Of a stretch of DNA of 64,000 nucleotides, positions 1 to 12,268 are shown piece by piece; within the stretch, counting starts at the first letter, position 1, and each line of letters opens with the position of its first letter. A program made the translations under genes and the position numbers. This DNA comes from Brachynemurus nebulosus (lineage: Eukaryota > Arthropoda > Insecta > Neuroptera > Myrmeleontidae), in contig JAPWDM010000003.1 of the NCBI GenBank assembly GCA_035578155.1, positions 21,726,916-21,790,915 on the forward strand, given 5' to 3'. Under the pieces are notes generated by a model. That model saw nothing but the letters and a program-made list of their open reading frames with translations, made no database searches and was not told where the DNA came from.

Positions 1-1690
1 TAAACTTTGTTTTATTTTGATTTATTGAGTGCAGAGTCAATGACTGAAATGTTTCGTTCCTGTTCAGATGTGCCTAAATTTATGTTGATACTTGGATTTT
101 CCAAAATATAAACATTTAAGAAAAAGTAATATTAAAGATGGGATGACTAAAAAAATGGTCGATCTTGACCCATATCCCTTCACATTATTTTTTACTCAAT
201 TAACTTTGTGACATACTTTGAAACATTTGACAAGGACCATAATATGGATTGAAACATGTCACAAAATACTACACAAATATTATTCTGTTAACAGGTATTT
301 TAATAGCTAGATAAAATTGCTCTCTATAAAAAGTTGAAAAAATTATTTCAGCTTGCAAGTGCCGGTCACATCAATACGATCTTTTATACGATCTACCCGG
401 ATAATTATAAATCTATAATGTAATTATTTTTTACGCTTGACATAAGAGGAAAACGGGACAAATTGATTTAATGTTCAGATATAAGCTAATTAAGTTTGGG
501 TTTTATAAATTTTACAATCATCCGGACAGGACGCATACAAGAACGAGTTGATGGGGTTAGGTCTTTACCCTCACCTTTAACTTTAAAAAATTGAAAAATT
601 GCAAAATTTTGAACTATTTGCAATCTAGTGGTGCGTAGCACATTAATAATATTTGAATGCGCCGAGGCTTTTTTTCCCCTAGTGGCTGAGAGTGTAAGAT
701 TTGCCATTCAAATTTATGAACTATAATCAAAAATTTCGTATCTGTAACTAATTTTTTTACGATTGTATCCGTAAACTTTCTCTTCGACACTGTGACACAC
801 GCAGGTTATCGTGCCACCTGAACCATTTAAAATGACAAGCTTATTTAGTGGAACAGAGAAATTTCCACAAAAATAGCAGGTGTGTGGTAAAAAGTCGGAA
901 CAATATATGGATTATTTAAAATTAAAATTATACCATAAATATATTTAATTGTATTTTTGCATCTTGGCCGCTGTCATTTATATTATACGTACGTAATATT
1001 GAAATCAATTTTTGTAATTTTTAATTTTAATAAACACACTGGTATATTACATCATCCAAAAAAAAAAAAAATTGTTTTGTTTTTTTTTGAAAGTTAATTG
1101 TATTCAGTATTCAACCTTTAATCTAATATTAATAGTAAATTGTTATTATGTGGCTCATACCTAACCAGTATACAACAGAGACAGACAAAACTCATTTGTA
1201 CCTAATTTAGATAAAAATTATTATTAACTTTATATTCCGAGACTACCTACGCAATTTTTTTCTTATTTTTCGATAGGAGAGAATTAAATCTATTTCATAA
1301 CCACTTCATAATATGTAATACTTATATGAGTATATGATATTGTAGAGGTATGTATTTAAATTTTTTCTTGAGTTGGGTGTGTCTATCAAATTTAGAAATA
1401 AAAACAAAATAGAGTTTCAATTTTTTGATATTTATTATGTACAATCATCACCTTGTCAGACTCAATAATCATTTATTTAAAAAAAATTACGATACACCAA
1501 TTGCCAAAAATTTTCGAATATAATATTTATTTATTTATTGGGTTTATAATTTTATAAACTTTATTGGGCCATGCAAACACGTATACGTGATAAAAGAGGG
1601 AATGAAACAAAATTATGTTTGTAATAAAGGTGTCTCTTTTTAGTGTGATTTAATACAGATAATTATCTTTATCTTTACGTGACTTACTAA
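1..1690. other. AT-rich DNA, no gene recognised
   Basis: Long A and T runs and only short chance reading frames on both strands. No domain, RNA gene or clear element boundary was seen. Confidence 0.6.
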
Positions 1691-2000
1691 TAAACAGGGG
1701 CGGATTCGGCTCTTAAATTAGGAGAGAGTCACTTTTTTTAAAAGTTTAATAAGGGATAATGTTTTTTTTTGACATTAAATTTGCAAAAAATATACCTAAA
1801 TCAGCATTAAAAGAATGACTTTGAAAACCAATAATTCGCTTCACAGTTTCATCATTTTGTCATTTCATTAATGATTTTCAAAGCACACGAAAATTTCGGT
1901 AAGCTTGATGTCCCTGAATTTAAAAATTTGTTTTTTCAGAGCGAACCATATTGAAGTGGTTTGAATTATTGTGATTGATTAAATTATGGTGACTTGGATG

Positions 2001-3009
2001 TAGGGTTACCAACTGTCCCGATTTAATTGGGATGTCCCGATTTCCTATGTGTGCCGCATCCCGACAACAGTAGTGGCGACACGCTAATTGTCCCGATTTT
2101 TAACATCTACAATTTTTTTACAATTTTAGTCCCGCCAGTCTCGCTATTGTTGTTTCCAAGTTAACGCGCTTGCATGCCATGACGGCCAAGGAAGTAAGTA
2201 TATTTGCTGTATCTACTGATAAAGTGTACTCTGTCTACTGATTTATAACTTATACTAGAGTGTTGTCAGATTAACTTATTAAAATCCTTTCAAGAAATAA
2301 GAGAAATTATTTGATGTACTTGAAATAAGTAAGCGGCGTTCGAGTAGCCTAAAAATAATCAAAATATAACACAACATAGAGGAAATTCGACATAGAGGTA
2401 ATCCCAGATAAAAAACCTCATTTGGTCAAGCCTGTAGCAATGTCGTTAAGTGTTGGGTTAGGCTACCAGGCTTGATAGCTGACAATGGTGCAAGCTCGAT
2501 TGAAGTCGGGATTGATGTCTTAAGAGCAGCTTTGACAAATCCAGTCCCTGAATCAGATCTGGCAATTTAGTCGGGGGCTAATTCTCGTAATACTCTTTTT
2601 TTAACATTATGCCAAATTTTTTAGTTTATCTATTAGTTATAGCGTTTTGACGGATTGTTGTTAATATATGTCAAAAACGGTCAACTTTATGAAAAATGTT
2701 TTTCTCCAAAAATAATACAGTTGATAAGCAAAAAAAATTAAAAATCTAAAAATTAAAAACTTGATTTTTAGTGTAATAAAATAAAGAAATATTATTTTAA
2801 TATTATCTTCAAGAAATTGTTTTGTTTAAAGGCTTGTAAGATCATGGTTTAAATATGTAGCTGTTAGTAACAAATAATAAAAATAAAAAGAATATCTTTC
2901 CTACTGGCTGATTAAAAACGTTTTTTTAATAGTCCTGATTTTACTTGTCCCGTTCCGATTTTTTTCTCATTAAATCCCGAAATATTCGTTGGTAGAGTTG
3001 GCAACCCTA
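2001..3009. mobile_element. hAT-like non-autonomous DNA transposon, 1009 bp
   Basis: The left end reads TAGGGTTACCAACT and the right end is its reverse complement with one change (AGTTGGCAACCCTA). Both ends are flanked by a perfect 8-bp direct repeat CTTGGATG (1993-2000 and 3010-3017). An 8-bp target duplication with ends of the form (C/T)AGGGTT is typical of the hAT superfamily. TGTCCCGATTT recurs just inside the left end and as variants near the right end, a subterminal pattern often used for transposase binding. I see no transposase frame, so it would need an enzyme supplied elsewhere. It carries a shorter repeat at 2383-2663 that is also found at 5581-5845, and it interrupts an older degenerate repeat (see 3018-3365). 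Confidence 0.85.
2383..2663 (+). repeat. 280-bp dispersed repeat, copy inside the hAT element
   Basis: Starts with GAAATTCGACATAGAGG and runs to TTTTGACGGATTGTTG. A second copy in the same orientation lies at 5581-5845, with a 16-base gap (the stretch around 2438-2453 is absent there) and scattered substitutions. No open frame or RNA polymerase III box was convincing, so its class is unknown. Confidence 0.75.
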
Positions 3010-3017
3010 CTTGGATG

Positions 3018-3365
3018 TGAAACTCTCATTTTCGCTATCAAAGGGACAAAATTCCTTTTATAAATGTGACTGATCCGACAGAAGAATTTTTGCTAATTTT
3101 CCTGTTTGCCTAATTGTGACAAAAATGACTTCGAAAACCTACAATTTTCGTTTCCAGTTTTGCCATTTTAGTTATGGTTTAATCATTAAAAGTTCTAATC
3201 AACTTGACGACGTTATTAAACTAAAAAAATACCCTTTTTGTTAAAGCAGACTGTACCGGGTAATTTGAATTTGAACTTTTCATTTTTGCTATCAGAAGAA
3301 CCGAATTCCTTTTATAAATATGATTGATCCGACAAAAGTCTTTTTTCTAGTGATCCTATGTGTCT
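3018..3365 (+). repeat. Degenerate tandem repeat, about 240-bp period
   Basis: The block around 3030-3100 (containing TTCCTTTTATAAATGTGACTG) recurs around 3275-3350 with about 20 percent change. The block at 1815-1900 resembles 3120-3220 (ATGACTT.GAAAACC). This suggests two or more old tandem units, one of which was split by the hAT insertion at 2001-3009. Boundaries are approximate. Confidence 0.5.
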
Positions 3366-4060
3366 AATTTTGGTAAATAAGTATGAGAACAACGACTTCT
3401 TGCCGGCACATAGATAATCTTGGTCCTGACTTTCATCCTGTAAAGCTCAATTTTGGTCTTGTTTAAAAACACTATCAAAGTGGGACTTGATTTTGATGAA
3501 TAATATTAGTTTTGGCCCTGGTCTTACAAAAAATACAAAACTAAAACAAGATTGCAAGAGTCAGACTGATTTTGCTTATCACCAACCGTATTTACATTAA
3601 AGAATAAGTGTTACACTTCATTTTTGACAACGCTGTGTATATTTGTTAAAAGTGTTGGTAAGAACTTTAATTATTACGAGCTAATGATTTCATTTTATTT
3701 GTAAAATTAAATTTATACCTACTAATTTGTCAAAGAATTTATTATTTTTTTATTTATTTACTTCTTCCGTATCGGTTTTATTACTGAAATATTTAAAAAA
3801 AAATTATAGAATTATATCTATAAATTTTTTTTTATTCATTTTATTGCATATATAGTATGCGCTGCACTAACATGTATTACCTAAATAAATCACCAACATA
3901 CGGTTTATTCTTTCTTTCCTTGCATTTATGCAAATTAATGTCGAGGACAGAAAATATAAAAAAGAAAGAAAATCGCACAGTGTGCAATGTAAAAGTGCGG
4001 AATTTCATAATTACCATAATACAGCCGAATACTGTTCACTGTTGTACTATGTGCAAATAG
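3366..4060. other. AT-rich DNA with possible decayed repeat
   Basis: The stretch 3410-3590 has several TTGGTCTTG/GGTCCTG-like words and ends GATTTTGCTTATCACC, which resembles a worn copy of the hexamer hAT MITE at 12878-13293. This is too weak to annotate as an element. Nothing else was recognised. Confidence 0.35.
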
Positions 4061-4505
4061 TATGTATACTGTGCAATAAGTGCGGGAAATTGTCGATTGC
4101 CTACGACAGCGAAGTTGAGCGCACGATCGTAGTGAGTGTGCTCATTCGCTCGAGTGGGCAATCGACAATCCCGCACGAGCTGCATATACTATTTTTTATT
4201 ACAAATTTCACATTTTTCCATTATTATTACTATTTTTTATTCCTTTTTTAAAATAATATTTTGGAGTGTTTGTCTTTTTTTCTGAATTAAATATTGTTTA
4301 AATTATTTTGTTGGTGGTTTTTATAGAAATAATTATGAAATATTTATTAAATAAAAAATCAAGGGGCAGCTTTGCATGTTTTATTGTCAACTTTCCACAC
4401 GCAAAAAAGTATGAAGGAAGAGTACAGTGGGCAAACAGCTACTTTGCGTACTAAAATGTGTGCGTTAAGTTAGTACTTCTCGCGCATGAGTAATAAAAAA
4501 ATTTT
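4061..4505 (+). repeat. GC-rich hairpin repeat family, copy 1
   Basis: Contains a long stem: GTGCGGGAAATTGTCGATTG near 4080 is matched by the reverse complement CAATCGACAATCCCGCAC near 4158-4175. An inner stem lies around 4115-4145 (GAGCGCACGATCGTAGTGAGTGTGCTC). It continues through AT-rich DNA to a second GC-rich part containing TTTCCACACGC and a terminal TTCTCGCGCATGAGTAATAAA. Related copies lie at 17236-17698 (inverted) and 30088-30575. The stems are far richer in G and C than the surroundings. No coding capacity is evident. Confidence 0.8.
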
Positions 4506-4909
4506 TATTGTAAATTGTTAAACTTGATTAGAAATCGAAGTTGGAATTAAGGGGGGGGGCGGGTAAGGTATTAAAATAATTTTTTGCTTTTTTTTATTTT
4601 TTTTAACTGAATGCCTAATCTCTCAAGAATATTGTCTCAAAATTTCAAGTTGATTGAAGCAAAATTGACGAAGTTATAAGTATTTTTGTTGTTACCTGGT
4701 AGATGTTTCGCCCTCTCTATATATCTCTCTCTCAGTTCTATTATAGAAATTTCACAAGTACAAACGTGTTTATACCTGTACTGTATATTTTGTCAGTGTA
4801 GAGTACAAAATTTAGTTTAGCAGTAAGTATTCTATATCAGTTTTATACAAGAATTTTTAAGTGTTCAAAACTTTAATACGTTTTCCCCACAACTCACGTT
4901 TTCTAAGTC
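4506..4909. other. AT-rich DNA, no gene recognised
   Basis: Contains a G run at 4550-4562 and a CTCTCT tract near 4715-4730. Nothing else stands out. Confidence 0.5.
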
Positions 4910-5210
4910 GGTGCCCCTCATAACTACAGTATCGATCCTTTTGAAATTTTGAACACTATTTCTGTACCTAATTTATGAGGTAACGCTGGAGAGTTTTTTT
5001 CAAATTTGTTAATAATTTTTATTTTACAATAACAAATTAGCCGATTTTTTTCGCAAAAAATCGTGTTTTTCCTTTCTAAGTGTTCCAAAAAAGTGAAAAA
5101 TTGAAATTTCAAAAAACCCTCCCAGCGTTACCTGAGGAAAACTATTATCTAACGAATGAACTTTCATTTTTTTATTTCGAATGATCCATCATCAAGTTAT
5201 GAGGGGCACC
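4910..5210. mobile_element. Foldback or MITE-like element, about 300 bp
   Basis: The outer ends are exact inverted copies: GGTGCCCCTCATAACT at the left and AGTTATGAGGGGCACC at the right. A second inverted pair sits inside (GAGGTAACGCTGG near 4977 and CCAGCGTTACCT near 5123). The element is therefore largely self-complementary. No clear target duplication was found, so its superfamily is unknown. The frame here (4924-5112, minus) is a by-product of the repeat and not treated as a gene. Confidence 0.6.
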
Positions 5211-5580
5211 GCAATTCTACTTTTTTCCGAGATACGTCCGAATAATTAATTGCTGCCATTACTGTATTTTTTAATATTTCTTCGTGAAAATTTTATACAA
5301 TATTCTTCGAATGTCATACTTTAATGTACCATTCGTTTTAATAAAGAGATTTTAACGGTGTCGTCACAAAAAAATAACAAAAACATGTCTTTTTTGTACG
5401 AATTAACCTTACCCCTCGTTAATGAAGTTTTTCATTTTGGGGATGTTAGTTGATTTTGACATGAAATTTTGTTACATCCGTTGGTTAATTTTATGATATT
5501 ATAAGGGCAAGTAAATATGTTTTTAAAAAATTACGAACCTAACAAACATAGCAACTTTTAATGGATTCTTTGCTAAATGT

Positions 5581-5845
5581 CGAAATTCGACATAGAGGTA
5601 ATCCCAGATAAAAAAACCTCATTTGATCAAGCCTGTACCAGGCTTGATATCTGACAATGGTGCAACCTCGATTGAGGTCGAGATTGATGTCTTAAGAGCA
5701 GCTTTGACAAAAATCCAATTCCAGAATCAGATCTGGCAATTTAGTCGGGGGCCAATTCTCGTAATACTATTTTTTTAAGATTATGCCAAATTTTTCAATT
5801 TATCTATTGGTTATAGCCTTTTGACGGATTGTTGCTAATATTTTT
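5581..5845 (+). repeat. 280-bp dispersed repeat, second copy
   Basis: Same orientation as 2383-2663 and recognisable over its whole length, including TCAGATCTGGCAATTTAGTC and the terminal TTTTGACGGATTGTTG. It lies outside any hAT ends here, so the repeat moves independently or was already present when the hAT element formed. Confidence 0.75.
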
Positions 5846-7747
5846 CCCAGCCTAACTACAAATTTTTTGTATATATTCTCTTATGCAGACTCACAATTTT
5901 TTTCATTCAGTATAAGAACTTTTAGATACTGAGCGAATATTGGATTAATCTTTCATTTAATGTTTGATTTTCATTCACATGCTTTGGCAATTTTTCACAA
6001 TCATAATTATTGTCTGTACTTAAAAATTTATTTTTGTTTGTACTTATGGTACAAATGTATGATGTATAAAATGTAAATGGACTTAATGTGGGAGTGATAA
6101 TGCAGCAAAACAACAGTGTTAGCTCTCTTCGAACATAATTTATATATTAGCAAGACCTGATCTGAGATTCTGTCAGCGCATGCGCGTCGACTTTTCTAAG
6201 TATTAAATTGGCTCTAAATTAAAGCTATGTTTAAATAATCGAGACTTGAAAACCTTTCAAAATAAACCTAATCTCAGTTTATTAGATTTACAGATTGAAT
6301 TGATCAGATAGGTTTACTTTTTCGGAAATGAAAATAACTTGTAACATGGAATAAATTCATTGCTTATTAAATTCGCATTTTGACACCACAAAATCGATTG
6401 AAAGTCCTGGATGACGCTATAGAGGTGTATCTTTACATTTAATTAAAATAAAATGAATTCAAAAAAAGTCATTTTGAGTATACTTTTTTTGTAGAACCGG
6501 ATCACATTTACCGGTACGGACCGGTCTGAACTTACCATTAATTATAACTATAAATCGCTCGATAACAACACATATATAGGTACTATGCACATTGTGCTTA
6601 ATTTTAGTGAATTAAAACAATCCCAGTATTATTGTCTACACTGAAAGTATCATTTTTGTTGCGCATTTAAAATATGTACTATCATTAATTATTACAATAA
6701 GTGTATTGAATTAGAATGAGATAGAACTATTAGGGTACTATATACGTACGCACACATAATACATATAGAGACACTGTGTGTCCCAATTACGAAATAATAG
6801 TAAGAAATAAAAAATAAAAAACAATTGAAATGTGGTCGTGGTGGACATATGAACGTAGACATACCTAGTCCAGACAGACGGACAGACATAATTGAAGAGA
6901 TCTAACAGATCAATGTATGTATTATAATGTGGAATATATGACACATGAATGAATACAGGTTTAGAAATTGTTGAGATCCAGAAAGTGTAATCAGTATGTA
7001 AGAGATTTAATAGGTACTAGAAAATATGGTGATAAATATAAGCAAGGCCTGATAAGAGACGACGTCTCAATATACTTTATTATCCTAGCTAACTTCAGTT
7101 CATAACATTTGATAAAGTCTTTGTGAGGAAAAAGTGTATAATTAGCCGCTTTCCATATTGCAATGTTTATTGGAAAAAAAGTGCCTCTGAGTCGACCATA
7201 AAGTTTAGAACTCTATCTTAGAAAACTTTCTCCACGGATATGGCAAATTTTCGTACAGTTGACGCGAAAAGATAAATATGAGTTAGGATTAAGCTTCCGT
7301 TACAAGAGGCTAGCCAACGCCCAATCTAGCCATTGTATATACCTTCCAAAGATGATCGTTCTCAGTTCACTTCATTTTCTGAAATGATATCTTCAGGGCT
7401 GGCTGCCTATACCCAGTACAGGGTTAACTAATTAATCTCCTCATTCATTTCCTCCTATTCTGGTGTGGCCCGGTATCCACGTCAAGATAACCGGACGGTG
7501 GACTGAGAACTGATTCAACGTTTCTTGACACTCACATCTCACCTTGGCATCCAAGCAAATGCTTACGCAAACAGAAGGTTAGAGAATAGAGAAGGTAAGT
7601 TGCTATCTCTATGCTAGCGAAACCAGCGTCACCAAAAAACCCCTTAGTCCCCAGTCACATATTATATACATACTGAGAGTTTGTGTTTGTATATGTGTAT
7701 AGTGGGTATTAATATGTGTAATCGCTGCTATATACCTGCTGCCGGCT
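5846..7747. other. AT-rich DNA, no gene recognised
   Basis: No recognised protein, RNA gene or bounded repeat. A run of CCGG-containing words at 6496-6530 is the only local base-composition change seen. Confidence 0.5.

Positions 7748-7816
<69 letters not shown>
7748..7816. repeat. (TA)n microsatellite
   Basis: About 35 uninterrupted TA units. The frames called through it are repeat artefacts. Confidence 0.95.
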
Positions 7817-7817
<1 letters not shown>

Positions 7818-7907
7818 TGTACAGTTACTGTATGTATGTATCTGGTAACACGACCTAACAATCACTAACAATGCATCTTTGCTCTTGCAGAGCTGATGCA
7901 CGGTTAA

Positions 7908-8828
7908 CCTAGAATCATACGTACACGTCAAAACGACGAACGAACTTCTCTACCTGCTCCAATACTACAACTTGTCGGTACATGCTTGCTGTGAGATTTC
8001 TGTTATCTAATTTATTTGTTGTTATAACACATAAGACGTATTTATTTTGTTTATAGTCATTGTCGTTTTGTTTGTATTGAAATTGTGTCCGTCAAAAGGA
8101 CGTCGATGTATGATTACGCGATGTTTTTTTTTAAAGATTTTGTACTTCACATATAAAAGTTTTCCTAATTTTTCTAAAATTTATTAAAGGTATGCATGTT
8201 GTAATTAATTTATTCAATGATTATGATAATGTGAAAGATGATTACAGCTGTTTGACTTATAGAGACGACATAATACTGAAGTTTTAATATATTGAATCGA
8301 AAACTAAAGAATGCGTTTCAAGTGACTTAATAAAAGATTAACAATTTATTTTGTGGAAAATATTTTAATTTTTATTATTTTTTGAGATCTTATTCGAAAA
8401 ATTACTAACAAATTTTAGAAAATTTACAAATATGCCTAATGGGGAAATAACTACATATCTATAGGAATATTTATGACTGAGAAATTTCACATTCTATAAA
8501 GTCACACATGTCCACTGACTCATTATAGTTCATAAATGAATTATTTGAAACACATGTTTTATGATACAATTGATGTATTTATCTATTTTTTAATTTTTAT
8601 AATGAAAATATGCTTTGAGAAAACGATTGAAAAAATTAATAAATATTTACATTAAGAAATTTTGCCAAATCCAATTTTTTTAAATATTTTGTTCGCTTTT
8701 GTAGTATTGCTATTTAAAAAAAATGTTTTTTGCAAATAAACTCTAAAACTCTCCGTAAAAAGTCCATCCGTCAAAACGACGTCGATGTATGATTAATGTT
8801 TCTCGTAGACCAACGTATGATTCTAGGG
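7908..8828 (+). mobile_element. piggyBac-type MITE, copy 1 (921 bp)
   Basis: Inserted in TTAA (7904-7907 and 8829-8832). The left end is CCTAGAATCATACGT and the right end is the reverse complement of CCCTAGAATCATACG. TTAA duplication plus CCCTAGAA ends is the known signature of the piggyBac superfamily. The right subterminal region (around 8762-8798) and an internal site (around 8090-8122) both carry GACGTCGATGTATGATTA preceded by CGTCAAAA-type sequence, and CGTCAAAACGACG also lies just inside the left end; these are candidate transposase-binding repeats. No transposase frame. A nearly full-length inverted copy lies at 49068-49990. Confidence 0.9.
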
Positions 8829-8832
8829 TTAA

Positions 8833-9149
8833 TCACCTTAAGCTGTGTCAGAACAACAAATGAGTCCGAGCGAGCTACACAATTTTGATTTTCGTTTCCT
8901 TCTAGTGTTCAGTGTATCCAACAATTATCAAGATTTTTCTGTAATAATCGACCTTATTTGGAATAATACTTTGAAATCAGTTATGTAATAATAATGCTGA
9001 ATGATAATAACATTGCGTTTAACCTCCAAATTTTGGTCTCTGTAATAGAGGCGACCTACATTACCATTTTTATTAATTATTAGCATTTCGTTTCCGTGGT
9101 ATTTGAAATTATGATAAGTTAAATAGTAATAGAGTATACTTGTCAAAAC
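8833..9149. other. AT-rich DNA, no gene recognised
   Basis: No supported feature; one weak minus-strand frame without recognisable motifs. Confidence 0.5.
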
Positions 9150-9375
9150 TGCACTATCCTGTCAAATTACGACGTCTCCTTATTGAGAGTTGATAAGGTT
9201 TCTTGGAAATTTTCCCACAGTAACGGAATGTTTTCCTGACATAAATCCGTCTATATATCGGTCTCTTTACCCCCAAGTTATCTCTGTGTAAAGTTTCAAG
9301 TTGATTGGTTAATCTGTTGAGGTGTGGAAGCAAGACAAACAAACAAACTCACTTTCGCATTTATAATATTAGTTA
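9150..9375 (+). mobile_element. LINE or SINE 3' tail (RTE-like)
   Basis: Ends with a stretch reading GCAAGACAAACAAACAAACT then CACTTTCGCATTTATAATATTAGT across 9328-9371. This ending, preceded by AAGTTTCAAGTTGATTGG, matches the kind of 3' tail seen on RTE-clade LINEs and their SINE partners in many insects. That assignment is from memory of family endings. No reverse transcriptase remains upstream, so this is a 5'-truncated copy. The 5' limit is a guess. Confidence 0.55.
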
Positions 9376-9598
9376 GGGTCATATGAGTGATTAGTGAAGG
9401 ATAGACAGTGATGGCAGGGTAAAATTTTTACGATATACGTTTGCAATATCTTCCAACACTAACATGGCCGAAATTCGCCTGCAGAATCTTAGAAACTGTA
9501 GATAACCCTGCACAAGCATAGTAGGGTGTGGTAATTGAATCCTCGACCTACACTTCTCGACAGAAAGTTTAAGACAACTTCAATTTTTTTTTAAATAG

Positions 9599-10436
9599 TT
9601 TTATCGATGCAATGAAAACTTTAATTTAAACAACGTTGTGTATAGAATTTGATTACACATTTAGCTTCAAATCCATGCATTTGTTTAGATTATTTAGGCA
9701 TTTCTTTGACGATCACGTCACATTAAAGAGTGAAAGTGAACATTCTCTATTTTTTTTTAATAGATAAAAATTATTTTCTCTGAATTAACGTTTCTATCAT
9801 ATTAAACAACACATTCTTAGCTTTCTGACGATCGCCGAAAAAGTTCCGTACGATGATTAGTTACCAAGTTACGAACAGTCAAAGTTTAGTGTGTGCTTTA
9901 CTCTTTTAATTACTATAACTCGATTAAAAATTGTCGTTCAGCGATGAAAAAAAAACGAAATTAAAGGAAAAAAGTGATCTTTTCGAATATAGTATTAAAA
10001 TTAATAGAAAAAAATTCTTGGACCTAATAGTGAGCTTTGAAAGTAAAAATTCCATTTTAAATTCTTACATCAAATTTTTTTTGACTATAAATCAAAAACA
10101 GTAAAACATAGAAAAAATTTAAGGAAAAATTCTGAAAGTAGAAATTCTAAGCTTTAATTCTATTTTTAAATCAAGTCTCTCGCATTTTTTTACCGAATTT
10201 GCAAGGACTTAAACATAAAATACTATTTTTATAAAGACATGTAAAATCGTCAAAAAGTTTAGGACTATTTCTAATGTAGTACTAATAGTACTACATATAT
10301 TTGTTGGTCCTAACTTTATGTATGTACTATGTGGGTACTAAATAATCTAAACAAGTGAATGGATTTGAAGCTAAATGTTTAATCAAATCTTATACAGAAC
10401 GTTATTTAAATTAAAGTTTTCATTGCATAGATAAAA
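9599..10436. mobile_element. Foldback element with about 100-bp inverted arms
   Basis: The left arm (9599-9702) and right arm (10338-10436) are inverted copies, about 90 percent alike by eye. Shared words include ATGCAATGAAAACTTTAATT and TTTAGCTTCAAATCCAT. The 635 bp between is AT-rich and non-coding. No certain target duplication was found, so it may be a long-TIR MITE or an inverted duplication. Confidence 0.7.
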
Positions 10437-10439
10437 TTA

Positions 10440-10900
10440 GGGCTTGGAATACCGGTGTCTTTTTTTAATACCGGTATTTATTCGGTATTAGCATTTAAAA
10501 TACCGGAATTCCGGTATTTCGGTATTTTTTTTTTGGTATTGAATGAAGATAGTATAGAAAAAAGGAAAAAACATTAAAAATCATTTAATAAAATTAATTA
10601 GCAACAGTAATAATAACAAACTACCTCATCTTTGGTTTTTAAAAATTTAAATACATAATTTTGTATTTTTCCTTATAGAAAAATACTTAAAAATATTCCA
10701 GAGTTATCAAAAAATATGAATAAGATATCTGGTCATCTGCACATATGGAAAACATTAAGTAAAACTAAAGACATTGTAATAGAATTTATGTTGTAAATCT
10801 AAGGTAAAAAAAATATTTAAAATATGTAATATATAAAGTATTTGATTTTGTTAATACCGAAACCGAAATACCGATATTTGAAATCTTAAACCGGTTTTAC
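10440..10900. repeat. TACCGGTATT-rich block, possible decayed transposon
   Basis: Begins GGGCTTGGAATACCGG and is dense in CCGGTATT and GGTATT words at 10450-10540, with related words at 10855-10900 (ATACCGAAACCGAAATACCG). The two ends are roughly inverted to one another, suggesting a MITE whose right terminus has decayed or been lost. It abuts the right arm of the foldback element. No target duplication can be seen. Confidence 0.45.
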
Positions 10901-11790
10901 AAAACGTTTAAAAATTTCACAATTACCGTAACAATTTCCAAACTTGTATCAAACCGACATACTCAAATGCTCTAGCGAGCTCAATATGCCAGCCACATCC
11001 ATCCATCCAGCATCCATCAGAATTCACTGCATAGATTCATAGCTCCGTTGTAGTACAGTTTGGTATGTACTATAGAGTACGGTACACGGTATACATAGTC
11101 AGTCAACTTGTCAACGCGTGCGCTATGGAAACCATATTTGTACATAATCTGTATACTGTACAGTAGATATGGTGGGTATGGCATTCAAATGGTGGAGTGC
11201 AGAGAGCACGGATATTGTACGTATGAATTTATTATGAATCTCACCTTCTGAAAACAATATGAATGTTTTAAAATCATATCAAATTATTACTATAGGTACG
11301 TATGCACATAACTATACATTTGTATTGTAAATATGATTAAATTACAGTTAAACTGCTTTTAAAAATGAAGAAGCATTTTAAAAAATGTAAGAGACAAATT
11401 GTATAGTGGGAGCGCTGTGAATAAATATGTTTGGGGTATATAACGTGCGTTCTGACGTGCTAAGAATTCTGTTATCCAGATTATAAGTATCCACATTACG
11501 CAGTCTTTATTTAAAAATAATCGGACATATCGCCTCCACGATATCTTGCGTAGACGAAATATGTGGAATAAATGTTTGAACATATTCATCGCAATGTATT
11601 TATTATCTAGACGAATATAATTTTGAGAATAGCGGATCTATTTGGAAGTGAAAACTTCTATGGCGAGCAGGGTAAGGAAATCTCTAAGGTGAGAGGATAG
11701 TTTATTTTGCCTTCGCACGATCCTGTCGGTAATTTAAAAATTTAAATTATGAGGGAATAAAGAGTCTAATCGGGTTTATATGGGTAATGT
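10901..11790. other. No gene recognised
   Basis: Slightly less AT-rich than the flanks, with repeated CATCCATC words at 10995-11020 and GTACT-rich DNA at 11050-11100. No supported gene or element. Confidence 0.5.
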
Positions 11791-11798
11791 GCCCCCAA

Positions 11799-12260
11799 TA
11801 GTGATGAGCAAATGCAAGACCAAGACCAGGACTTGGCAGTCTTGGTCTTGGTCTTGTTCTTGCATTAAGAGTCTTAGTATTGGTCTTGCTAGAGCAGTTT
11901 GAGTTTTGGTCTTGGTCTTGGTCTTGGTCGTGGTCTTGCAAAATGCAGTCTTGGTCTTGGTCTAGTTATTGCTAAAAAATTTTGCACTCTCTTGCATTTT
12001 TTTATTAGCGAATTTTTTTCTTCTAAATTCATAATTTTTATTATCTTTACGTATTAATTACACTTTCAAACTATTTAAATAGTTTAGCAAAAGTCTTGCT
12101 TTTGTCTTGGTTTTGCTCACTTGAGTCTTGGTATTGGTCTTGCAGCCATACTTATAGTTTTAGTCTTGGTTTTGCTCTTGGTATACATAGTCTTAGTCTT
12201 GGCATTCTTTGCAAGACCAAGACGAGACTGCAAGACCAAGACTAATTTTGCTCATCACTG
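11799..12260 (-). mobile_element. Hexamer-built hAT MITE, copy A (462 bp)
   Basis: Ends TAGTGATGAGCAAA and its reverse complement TTTGCTCATCACTG, flanked by a perfect 8-bp duplication GCCCCCAA (11791-11798 and 12261-12268). The form (C/T)AGTGATGAGCAA with an 8-bp duplication is typical of hAT elements. Most of the interior is made of CAAGAC/CCAAGA hexamers, which run on one strand near one end and the other strand near the other, so the whole element can fold back. The middle is a short AT-rich spacer (around 11975-12090). Copies B and C are in the opposite orientation. Frames through it (poly Asp-Gln) are repeat artefacts. Confidence 0.92.
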
Positions 12261-12268
12261 GCCCCCAA

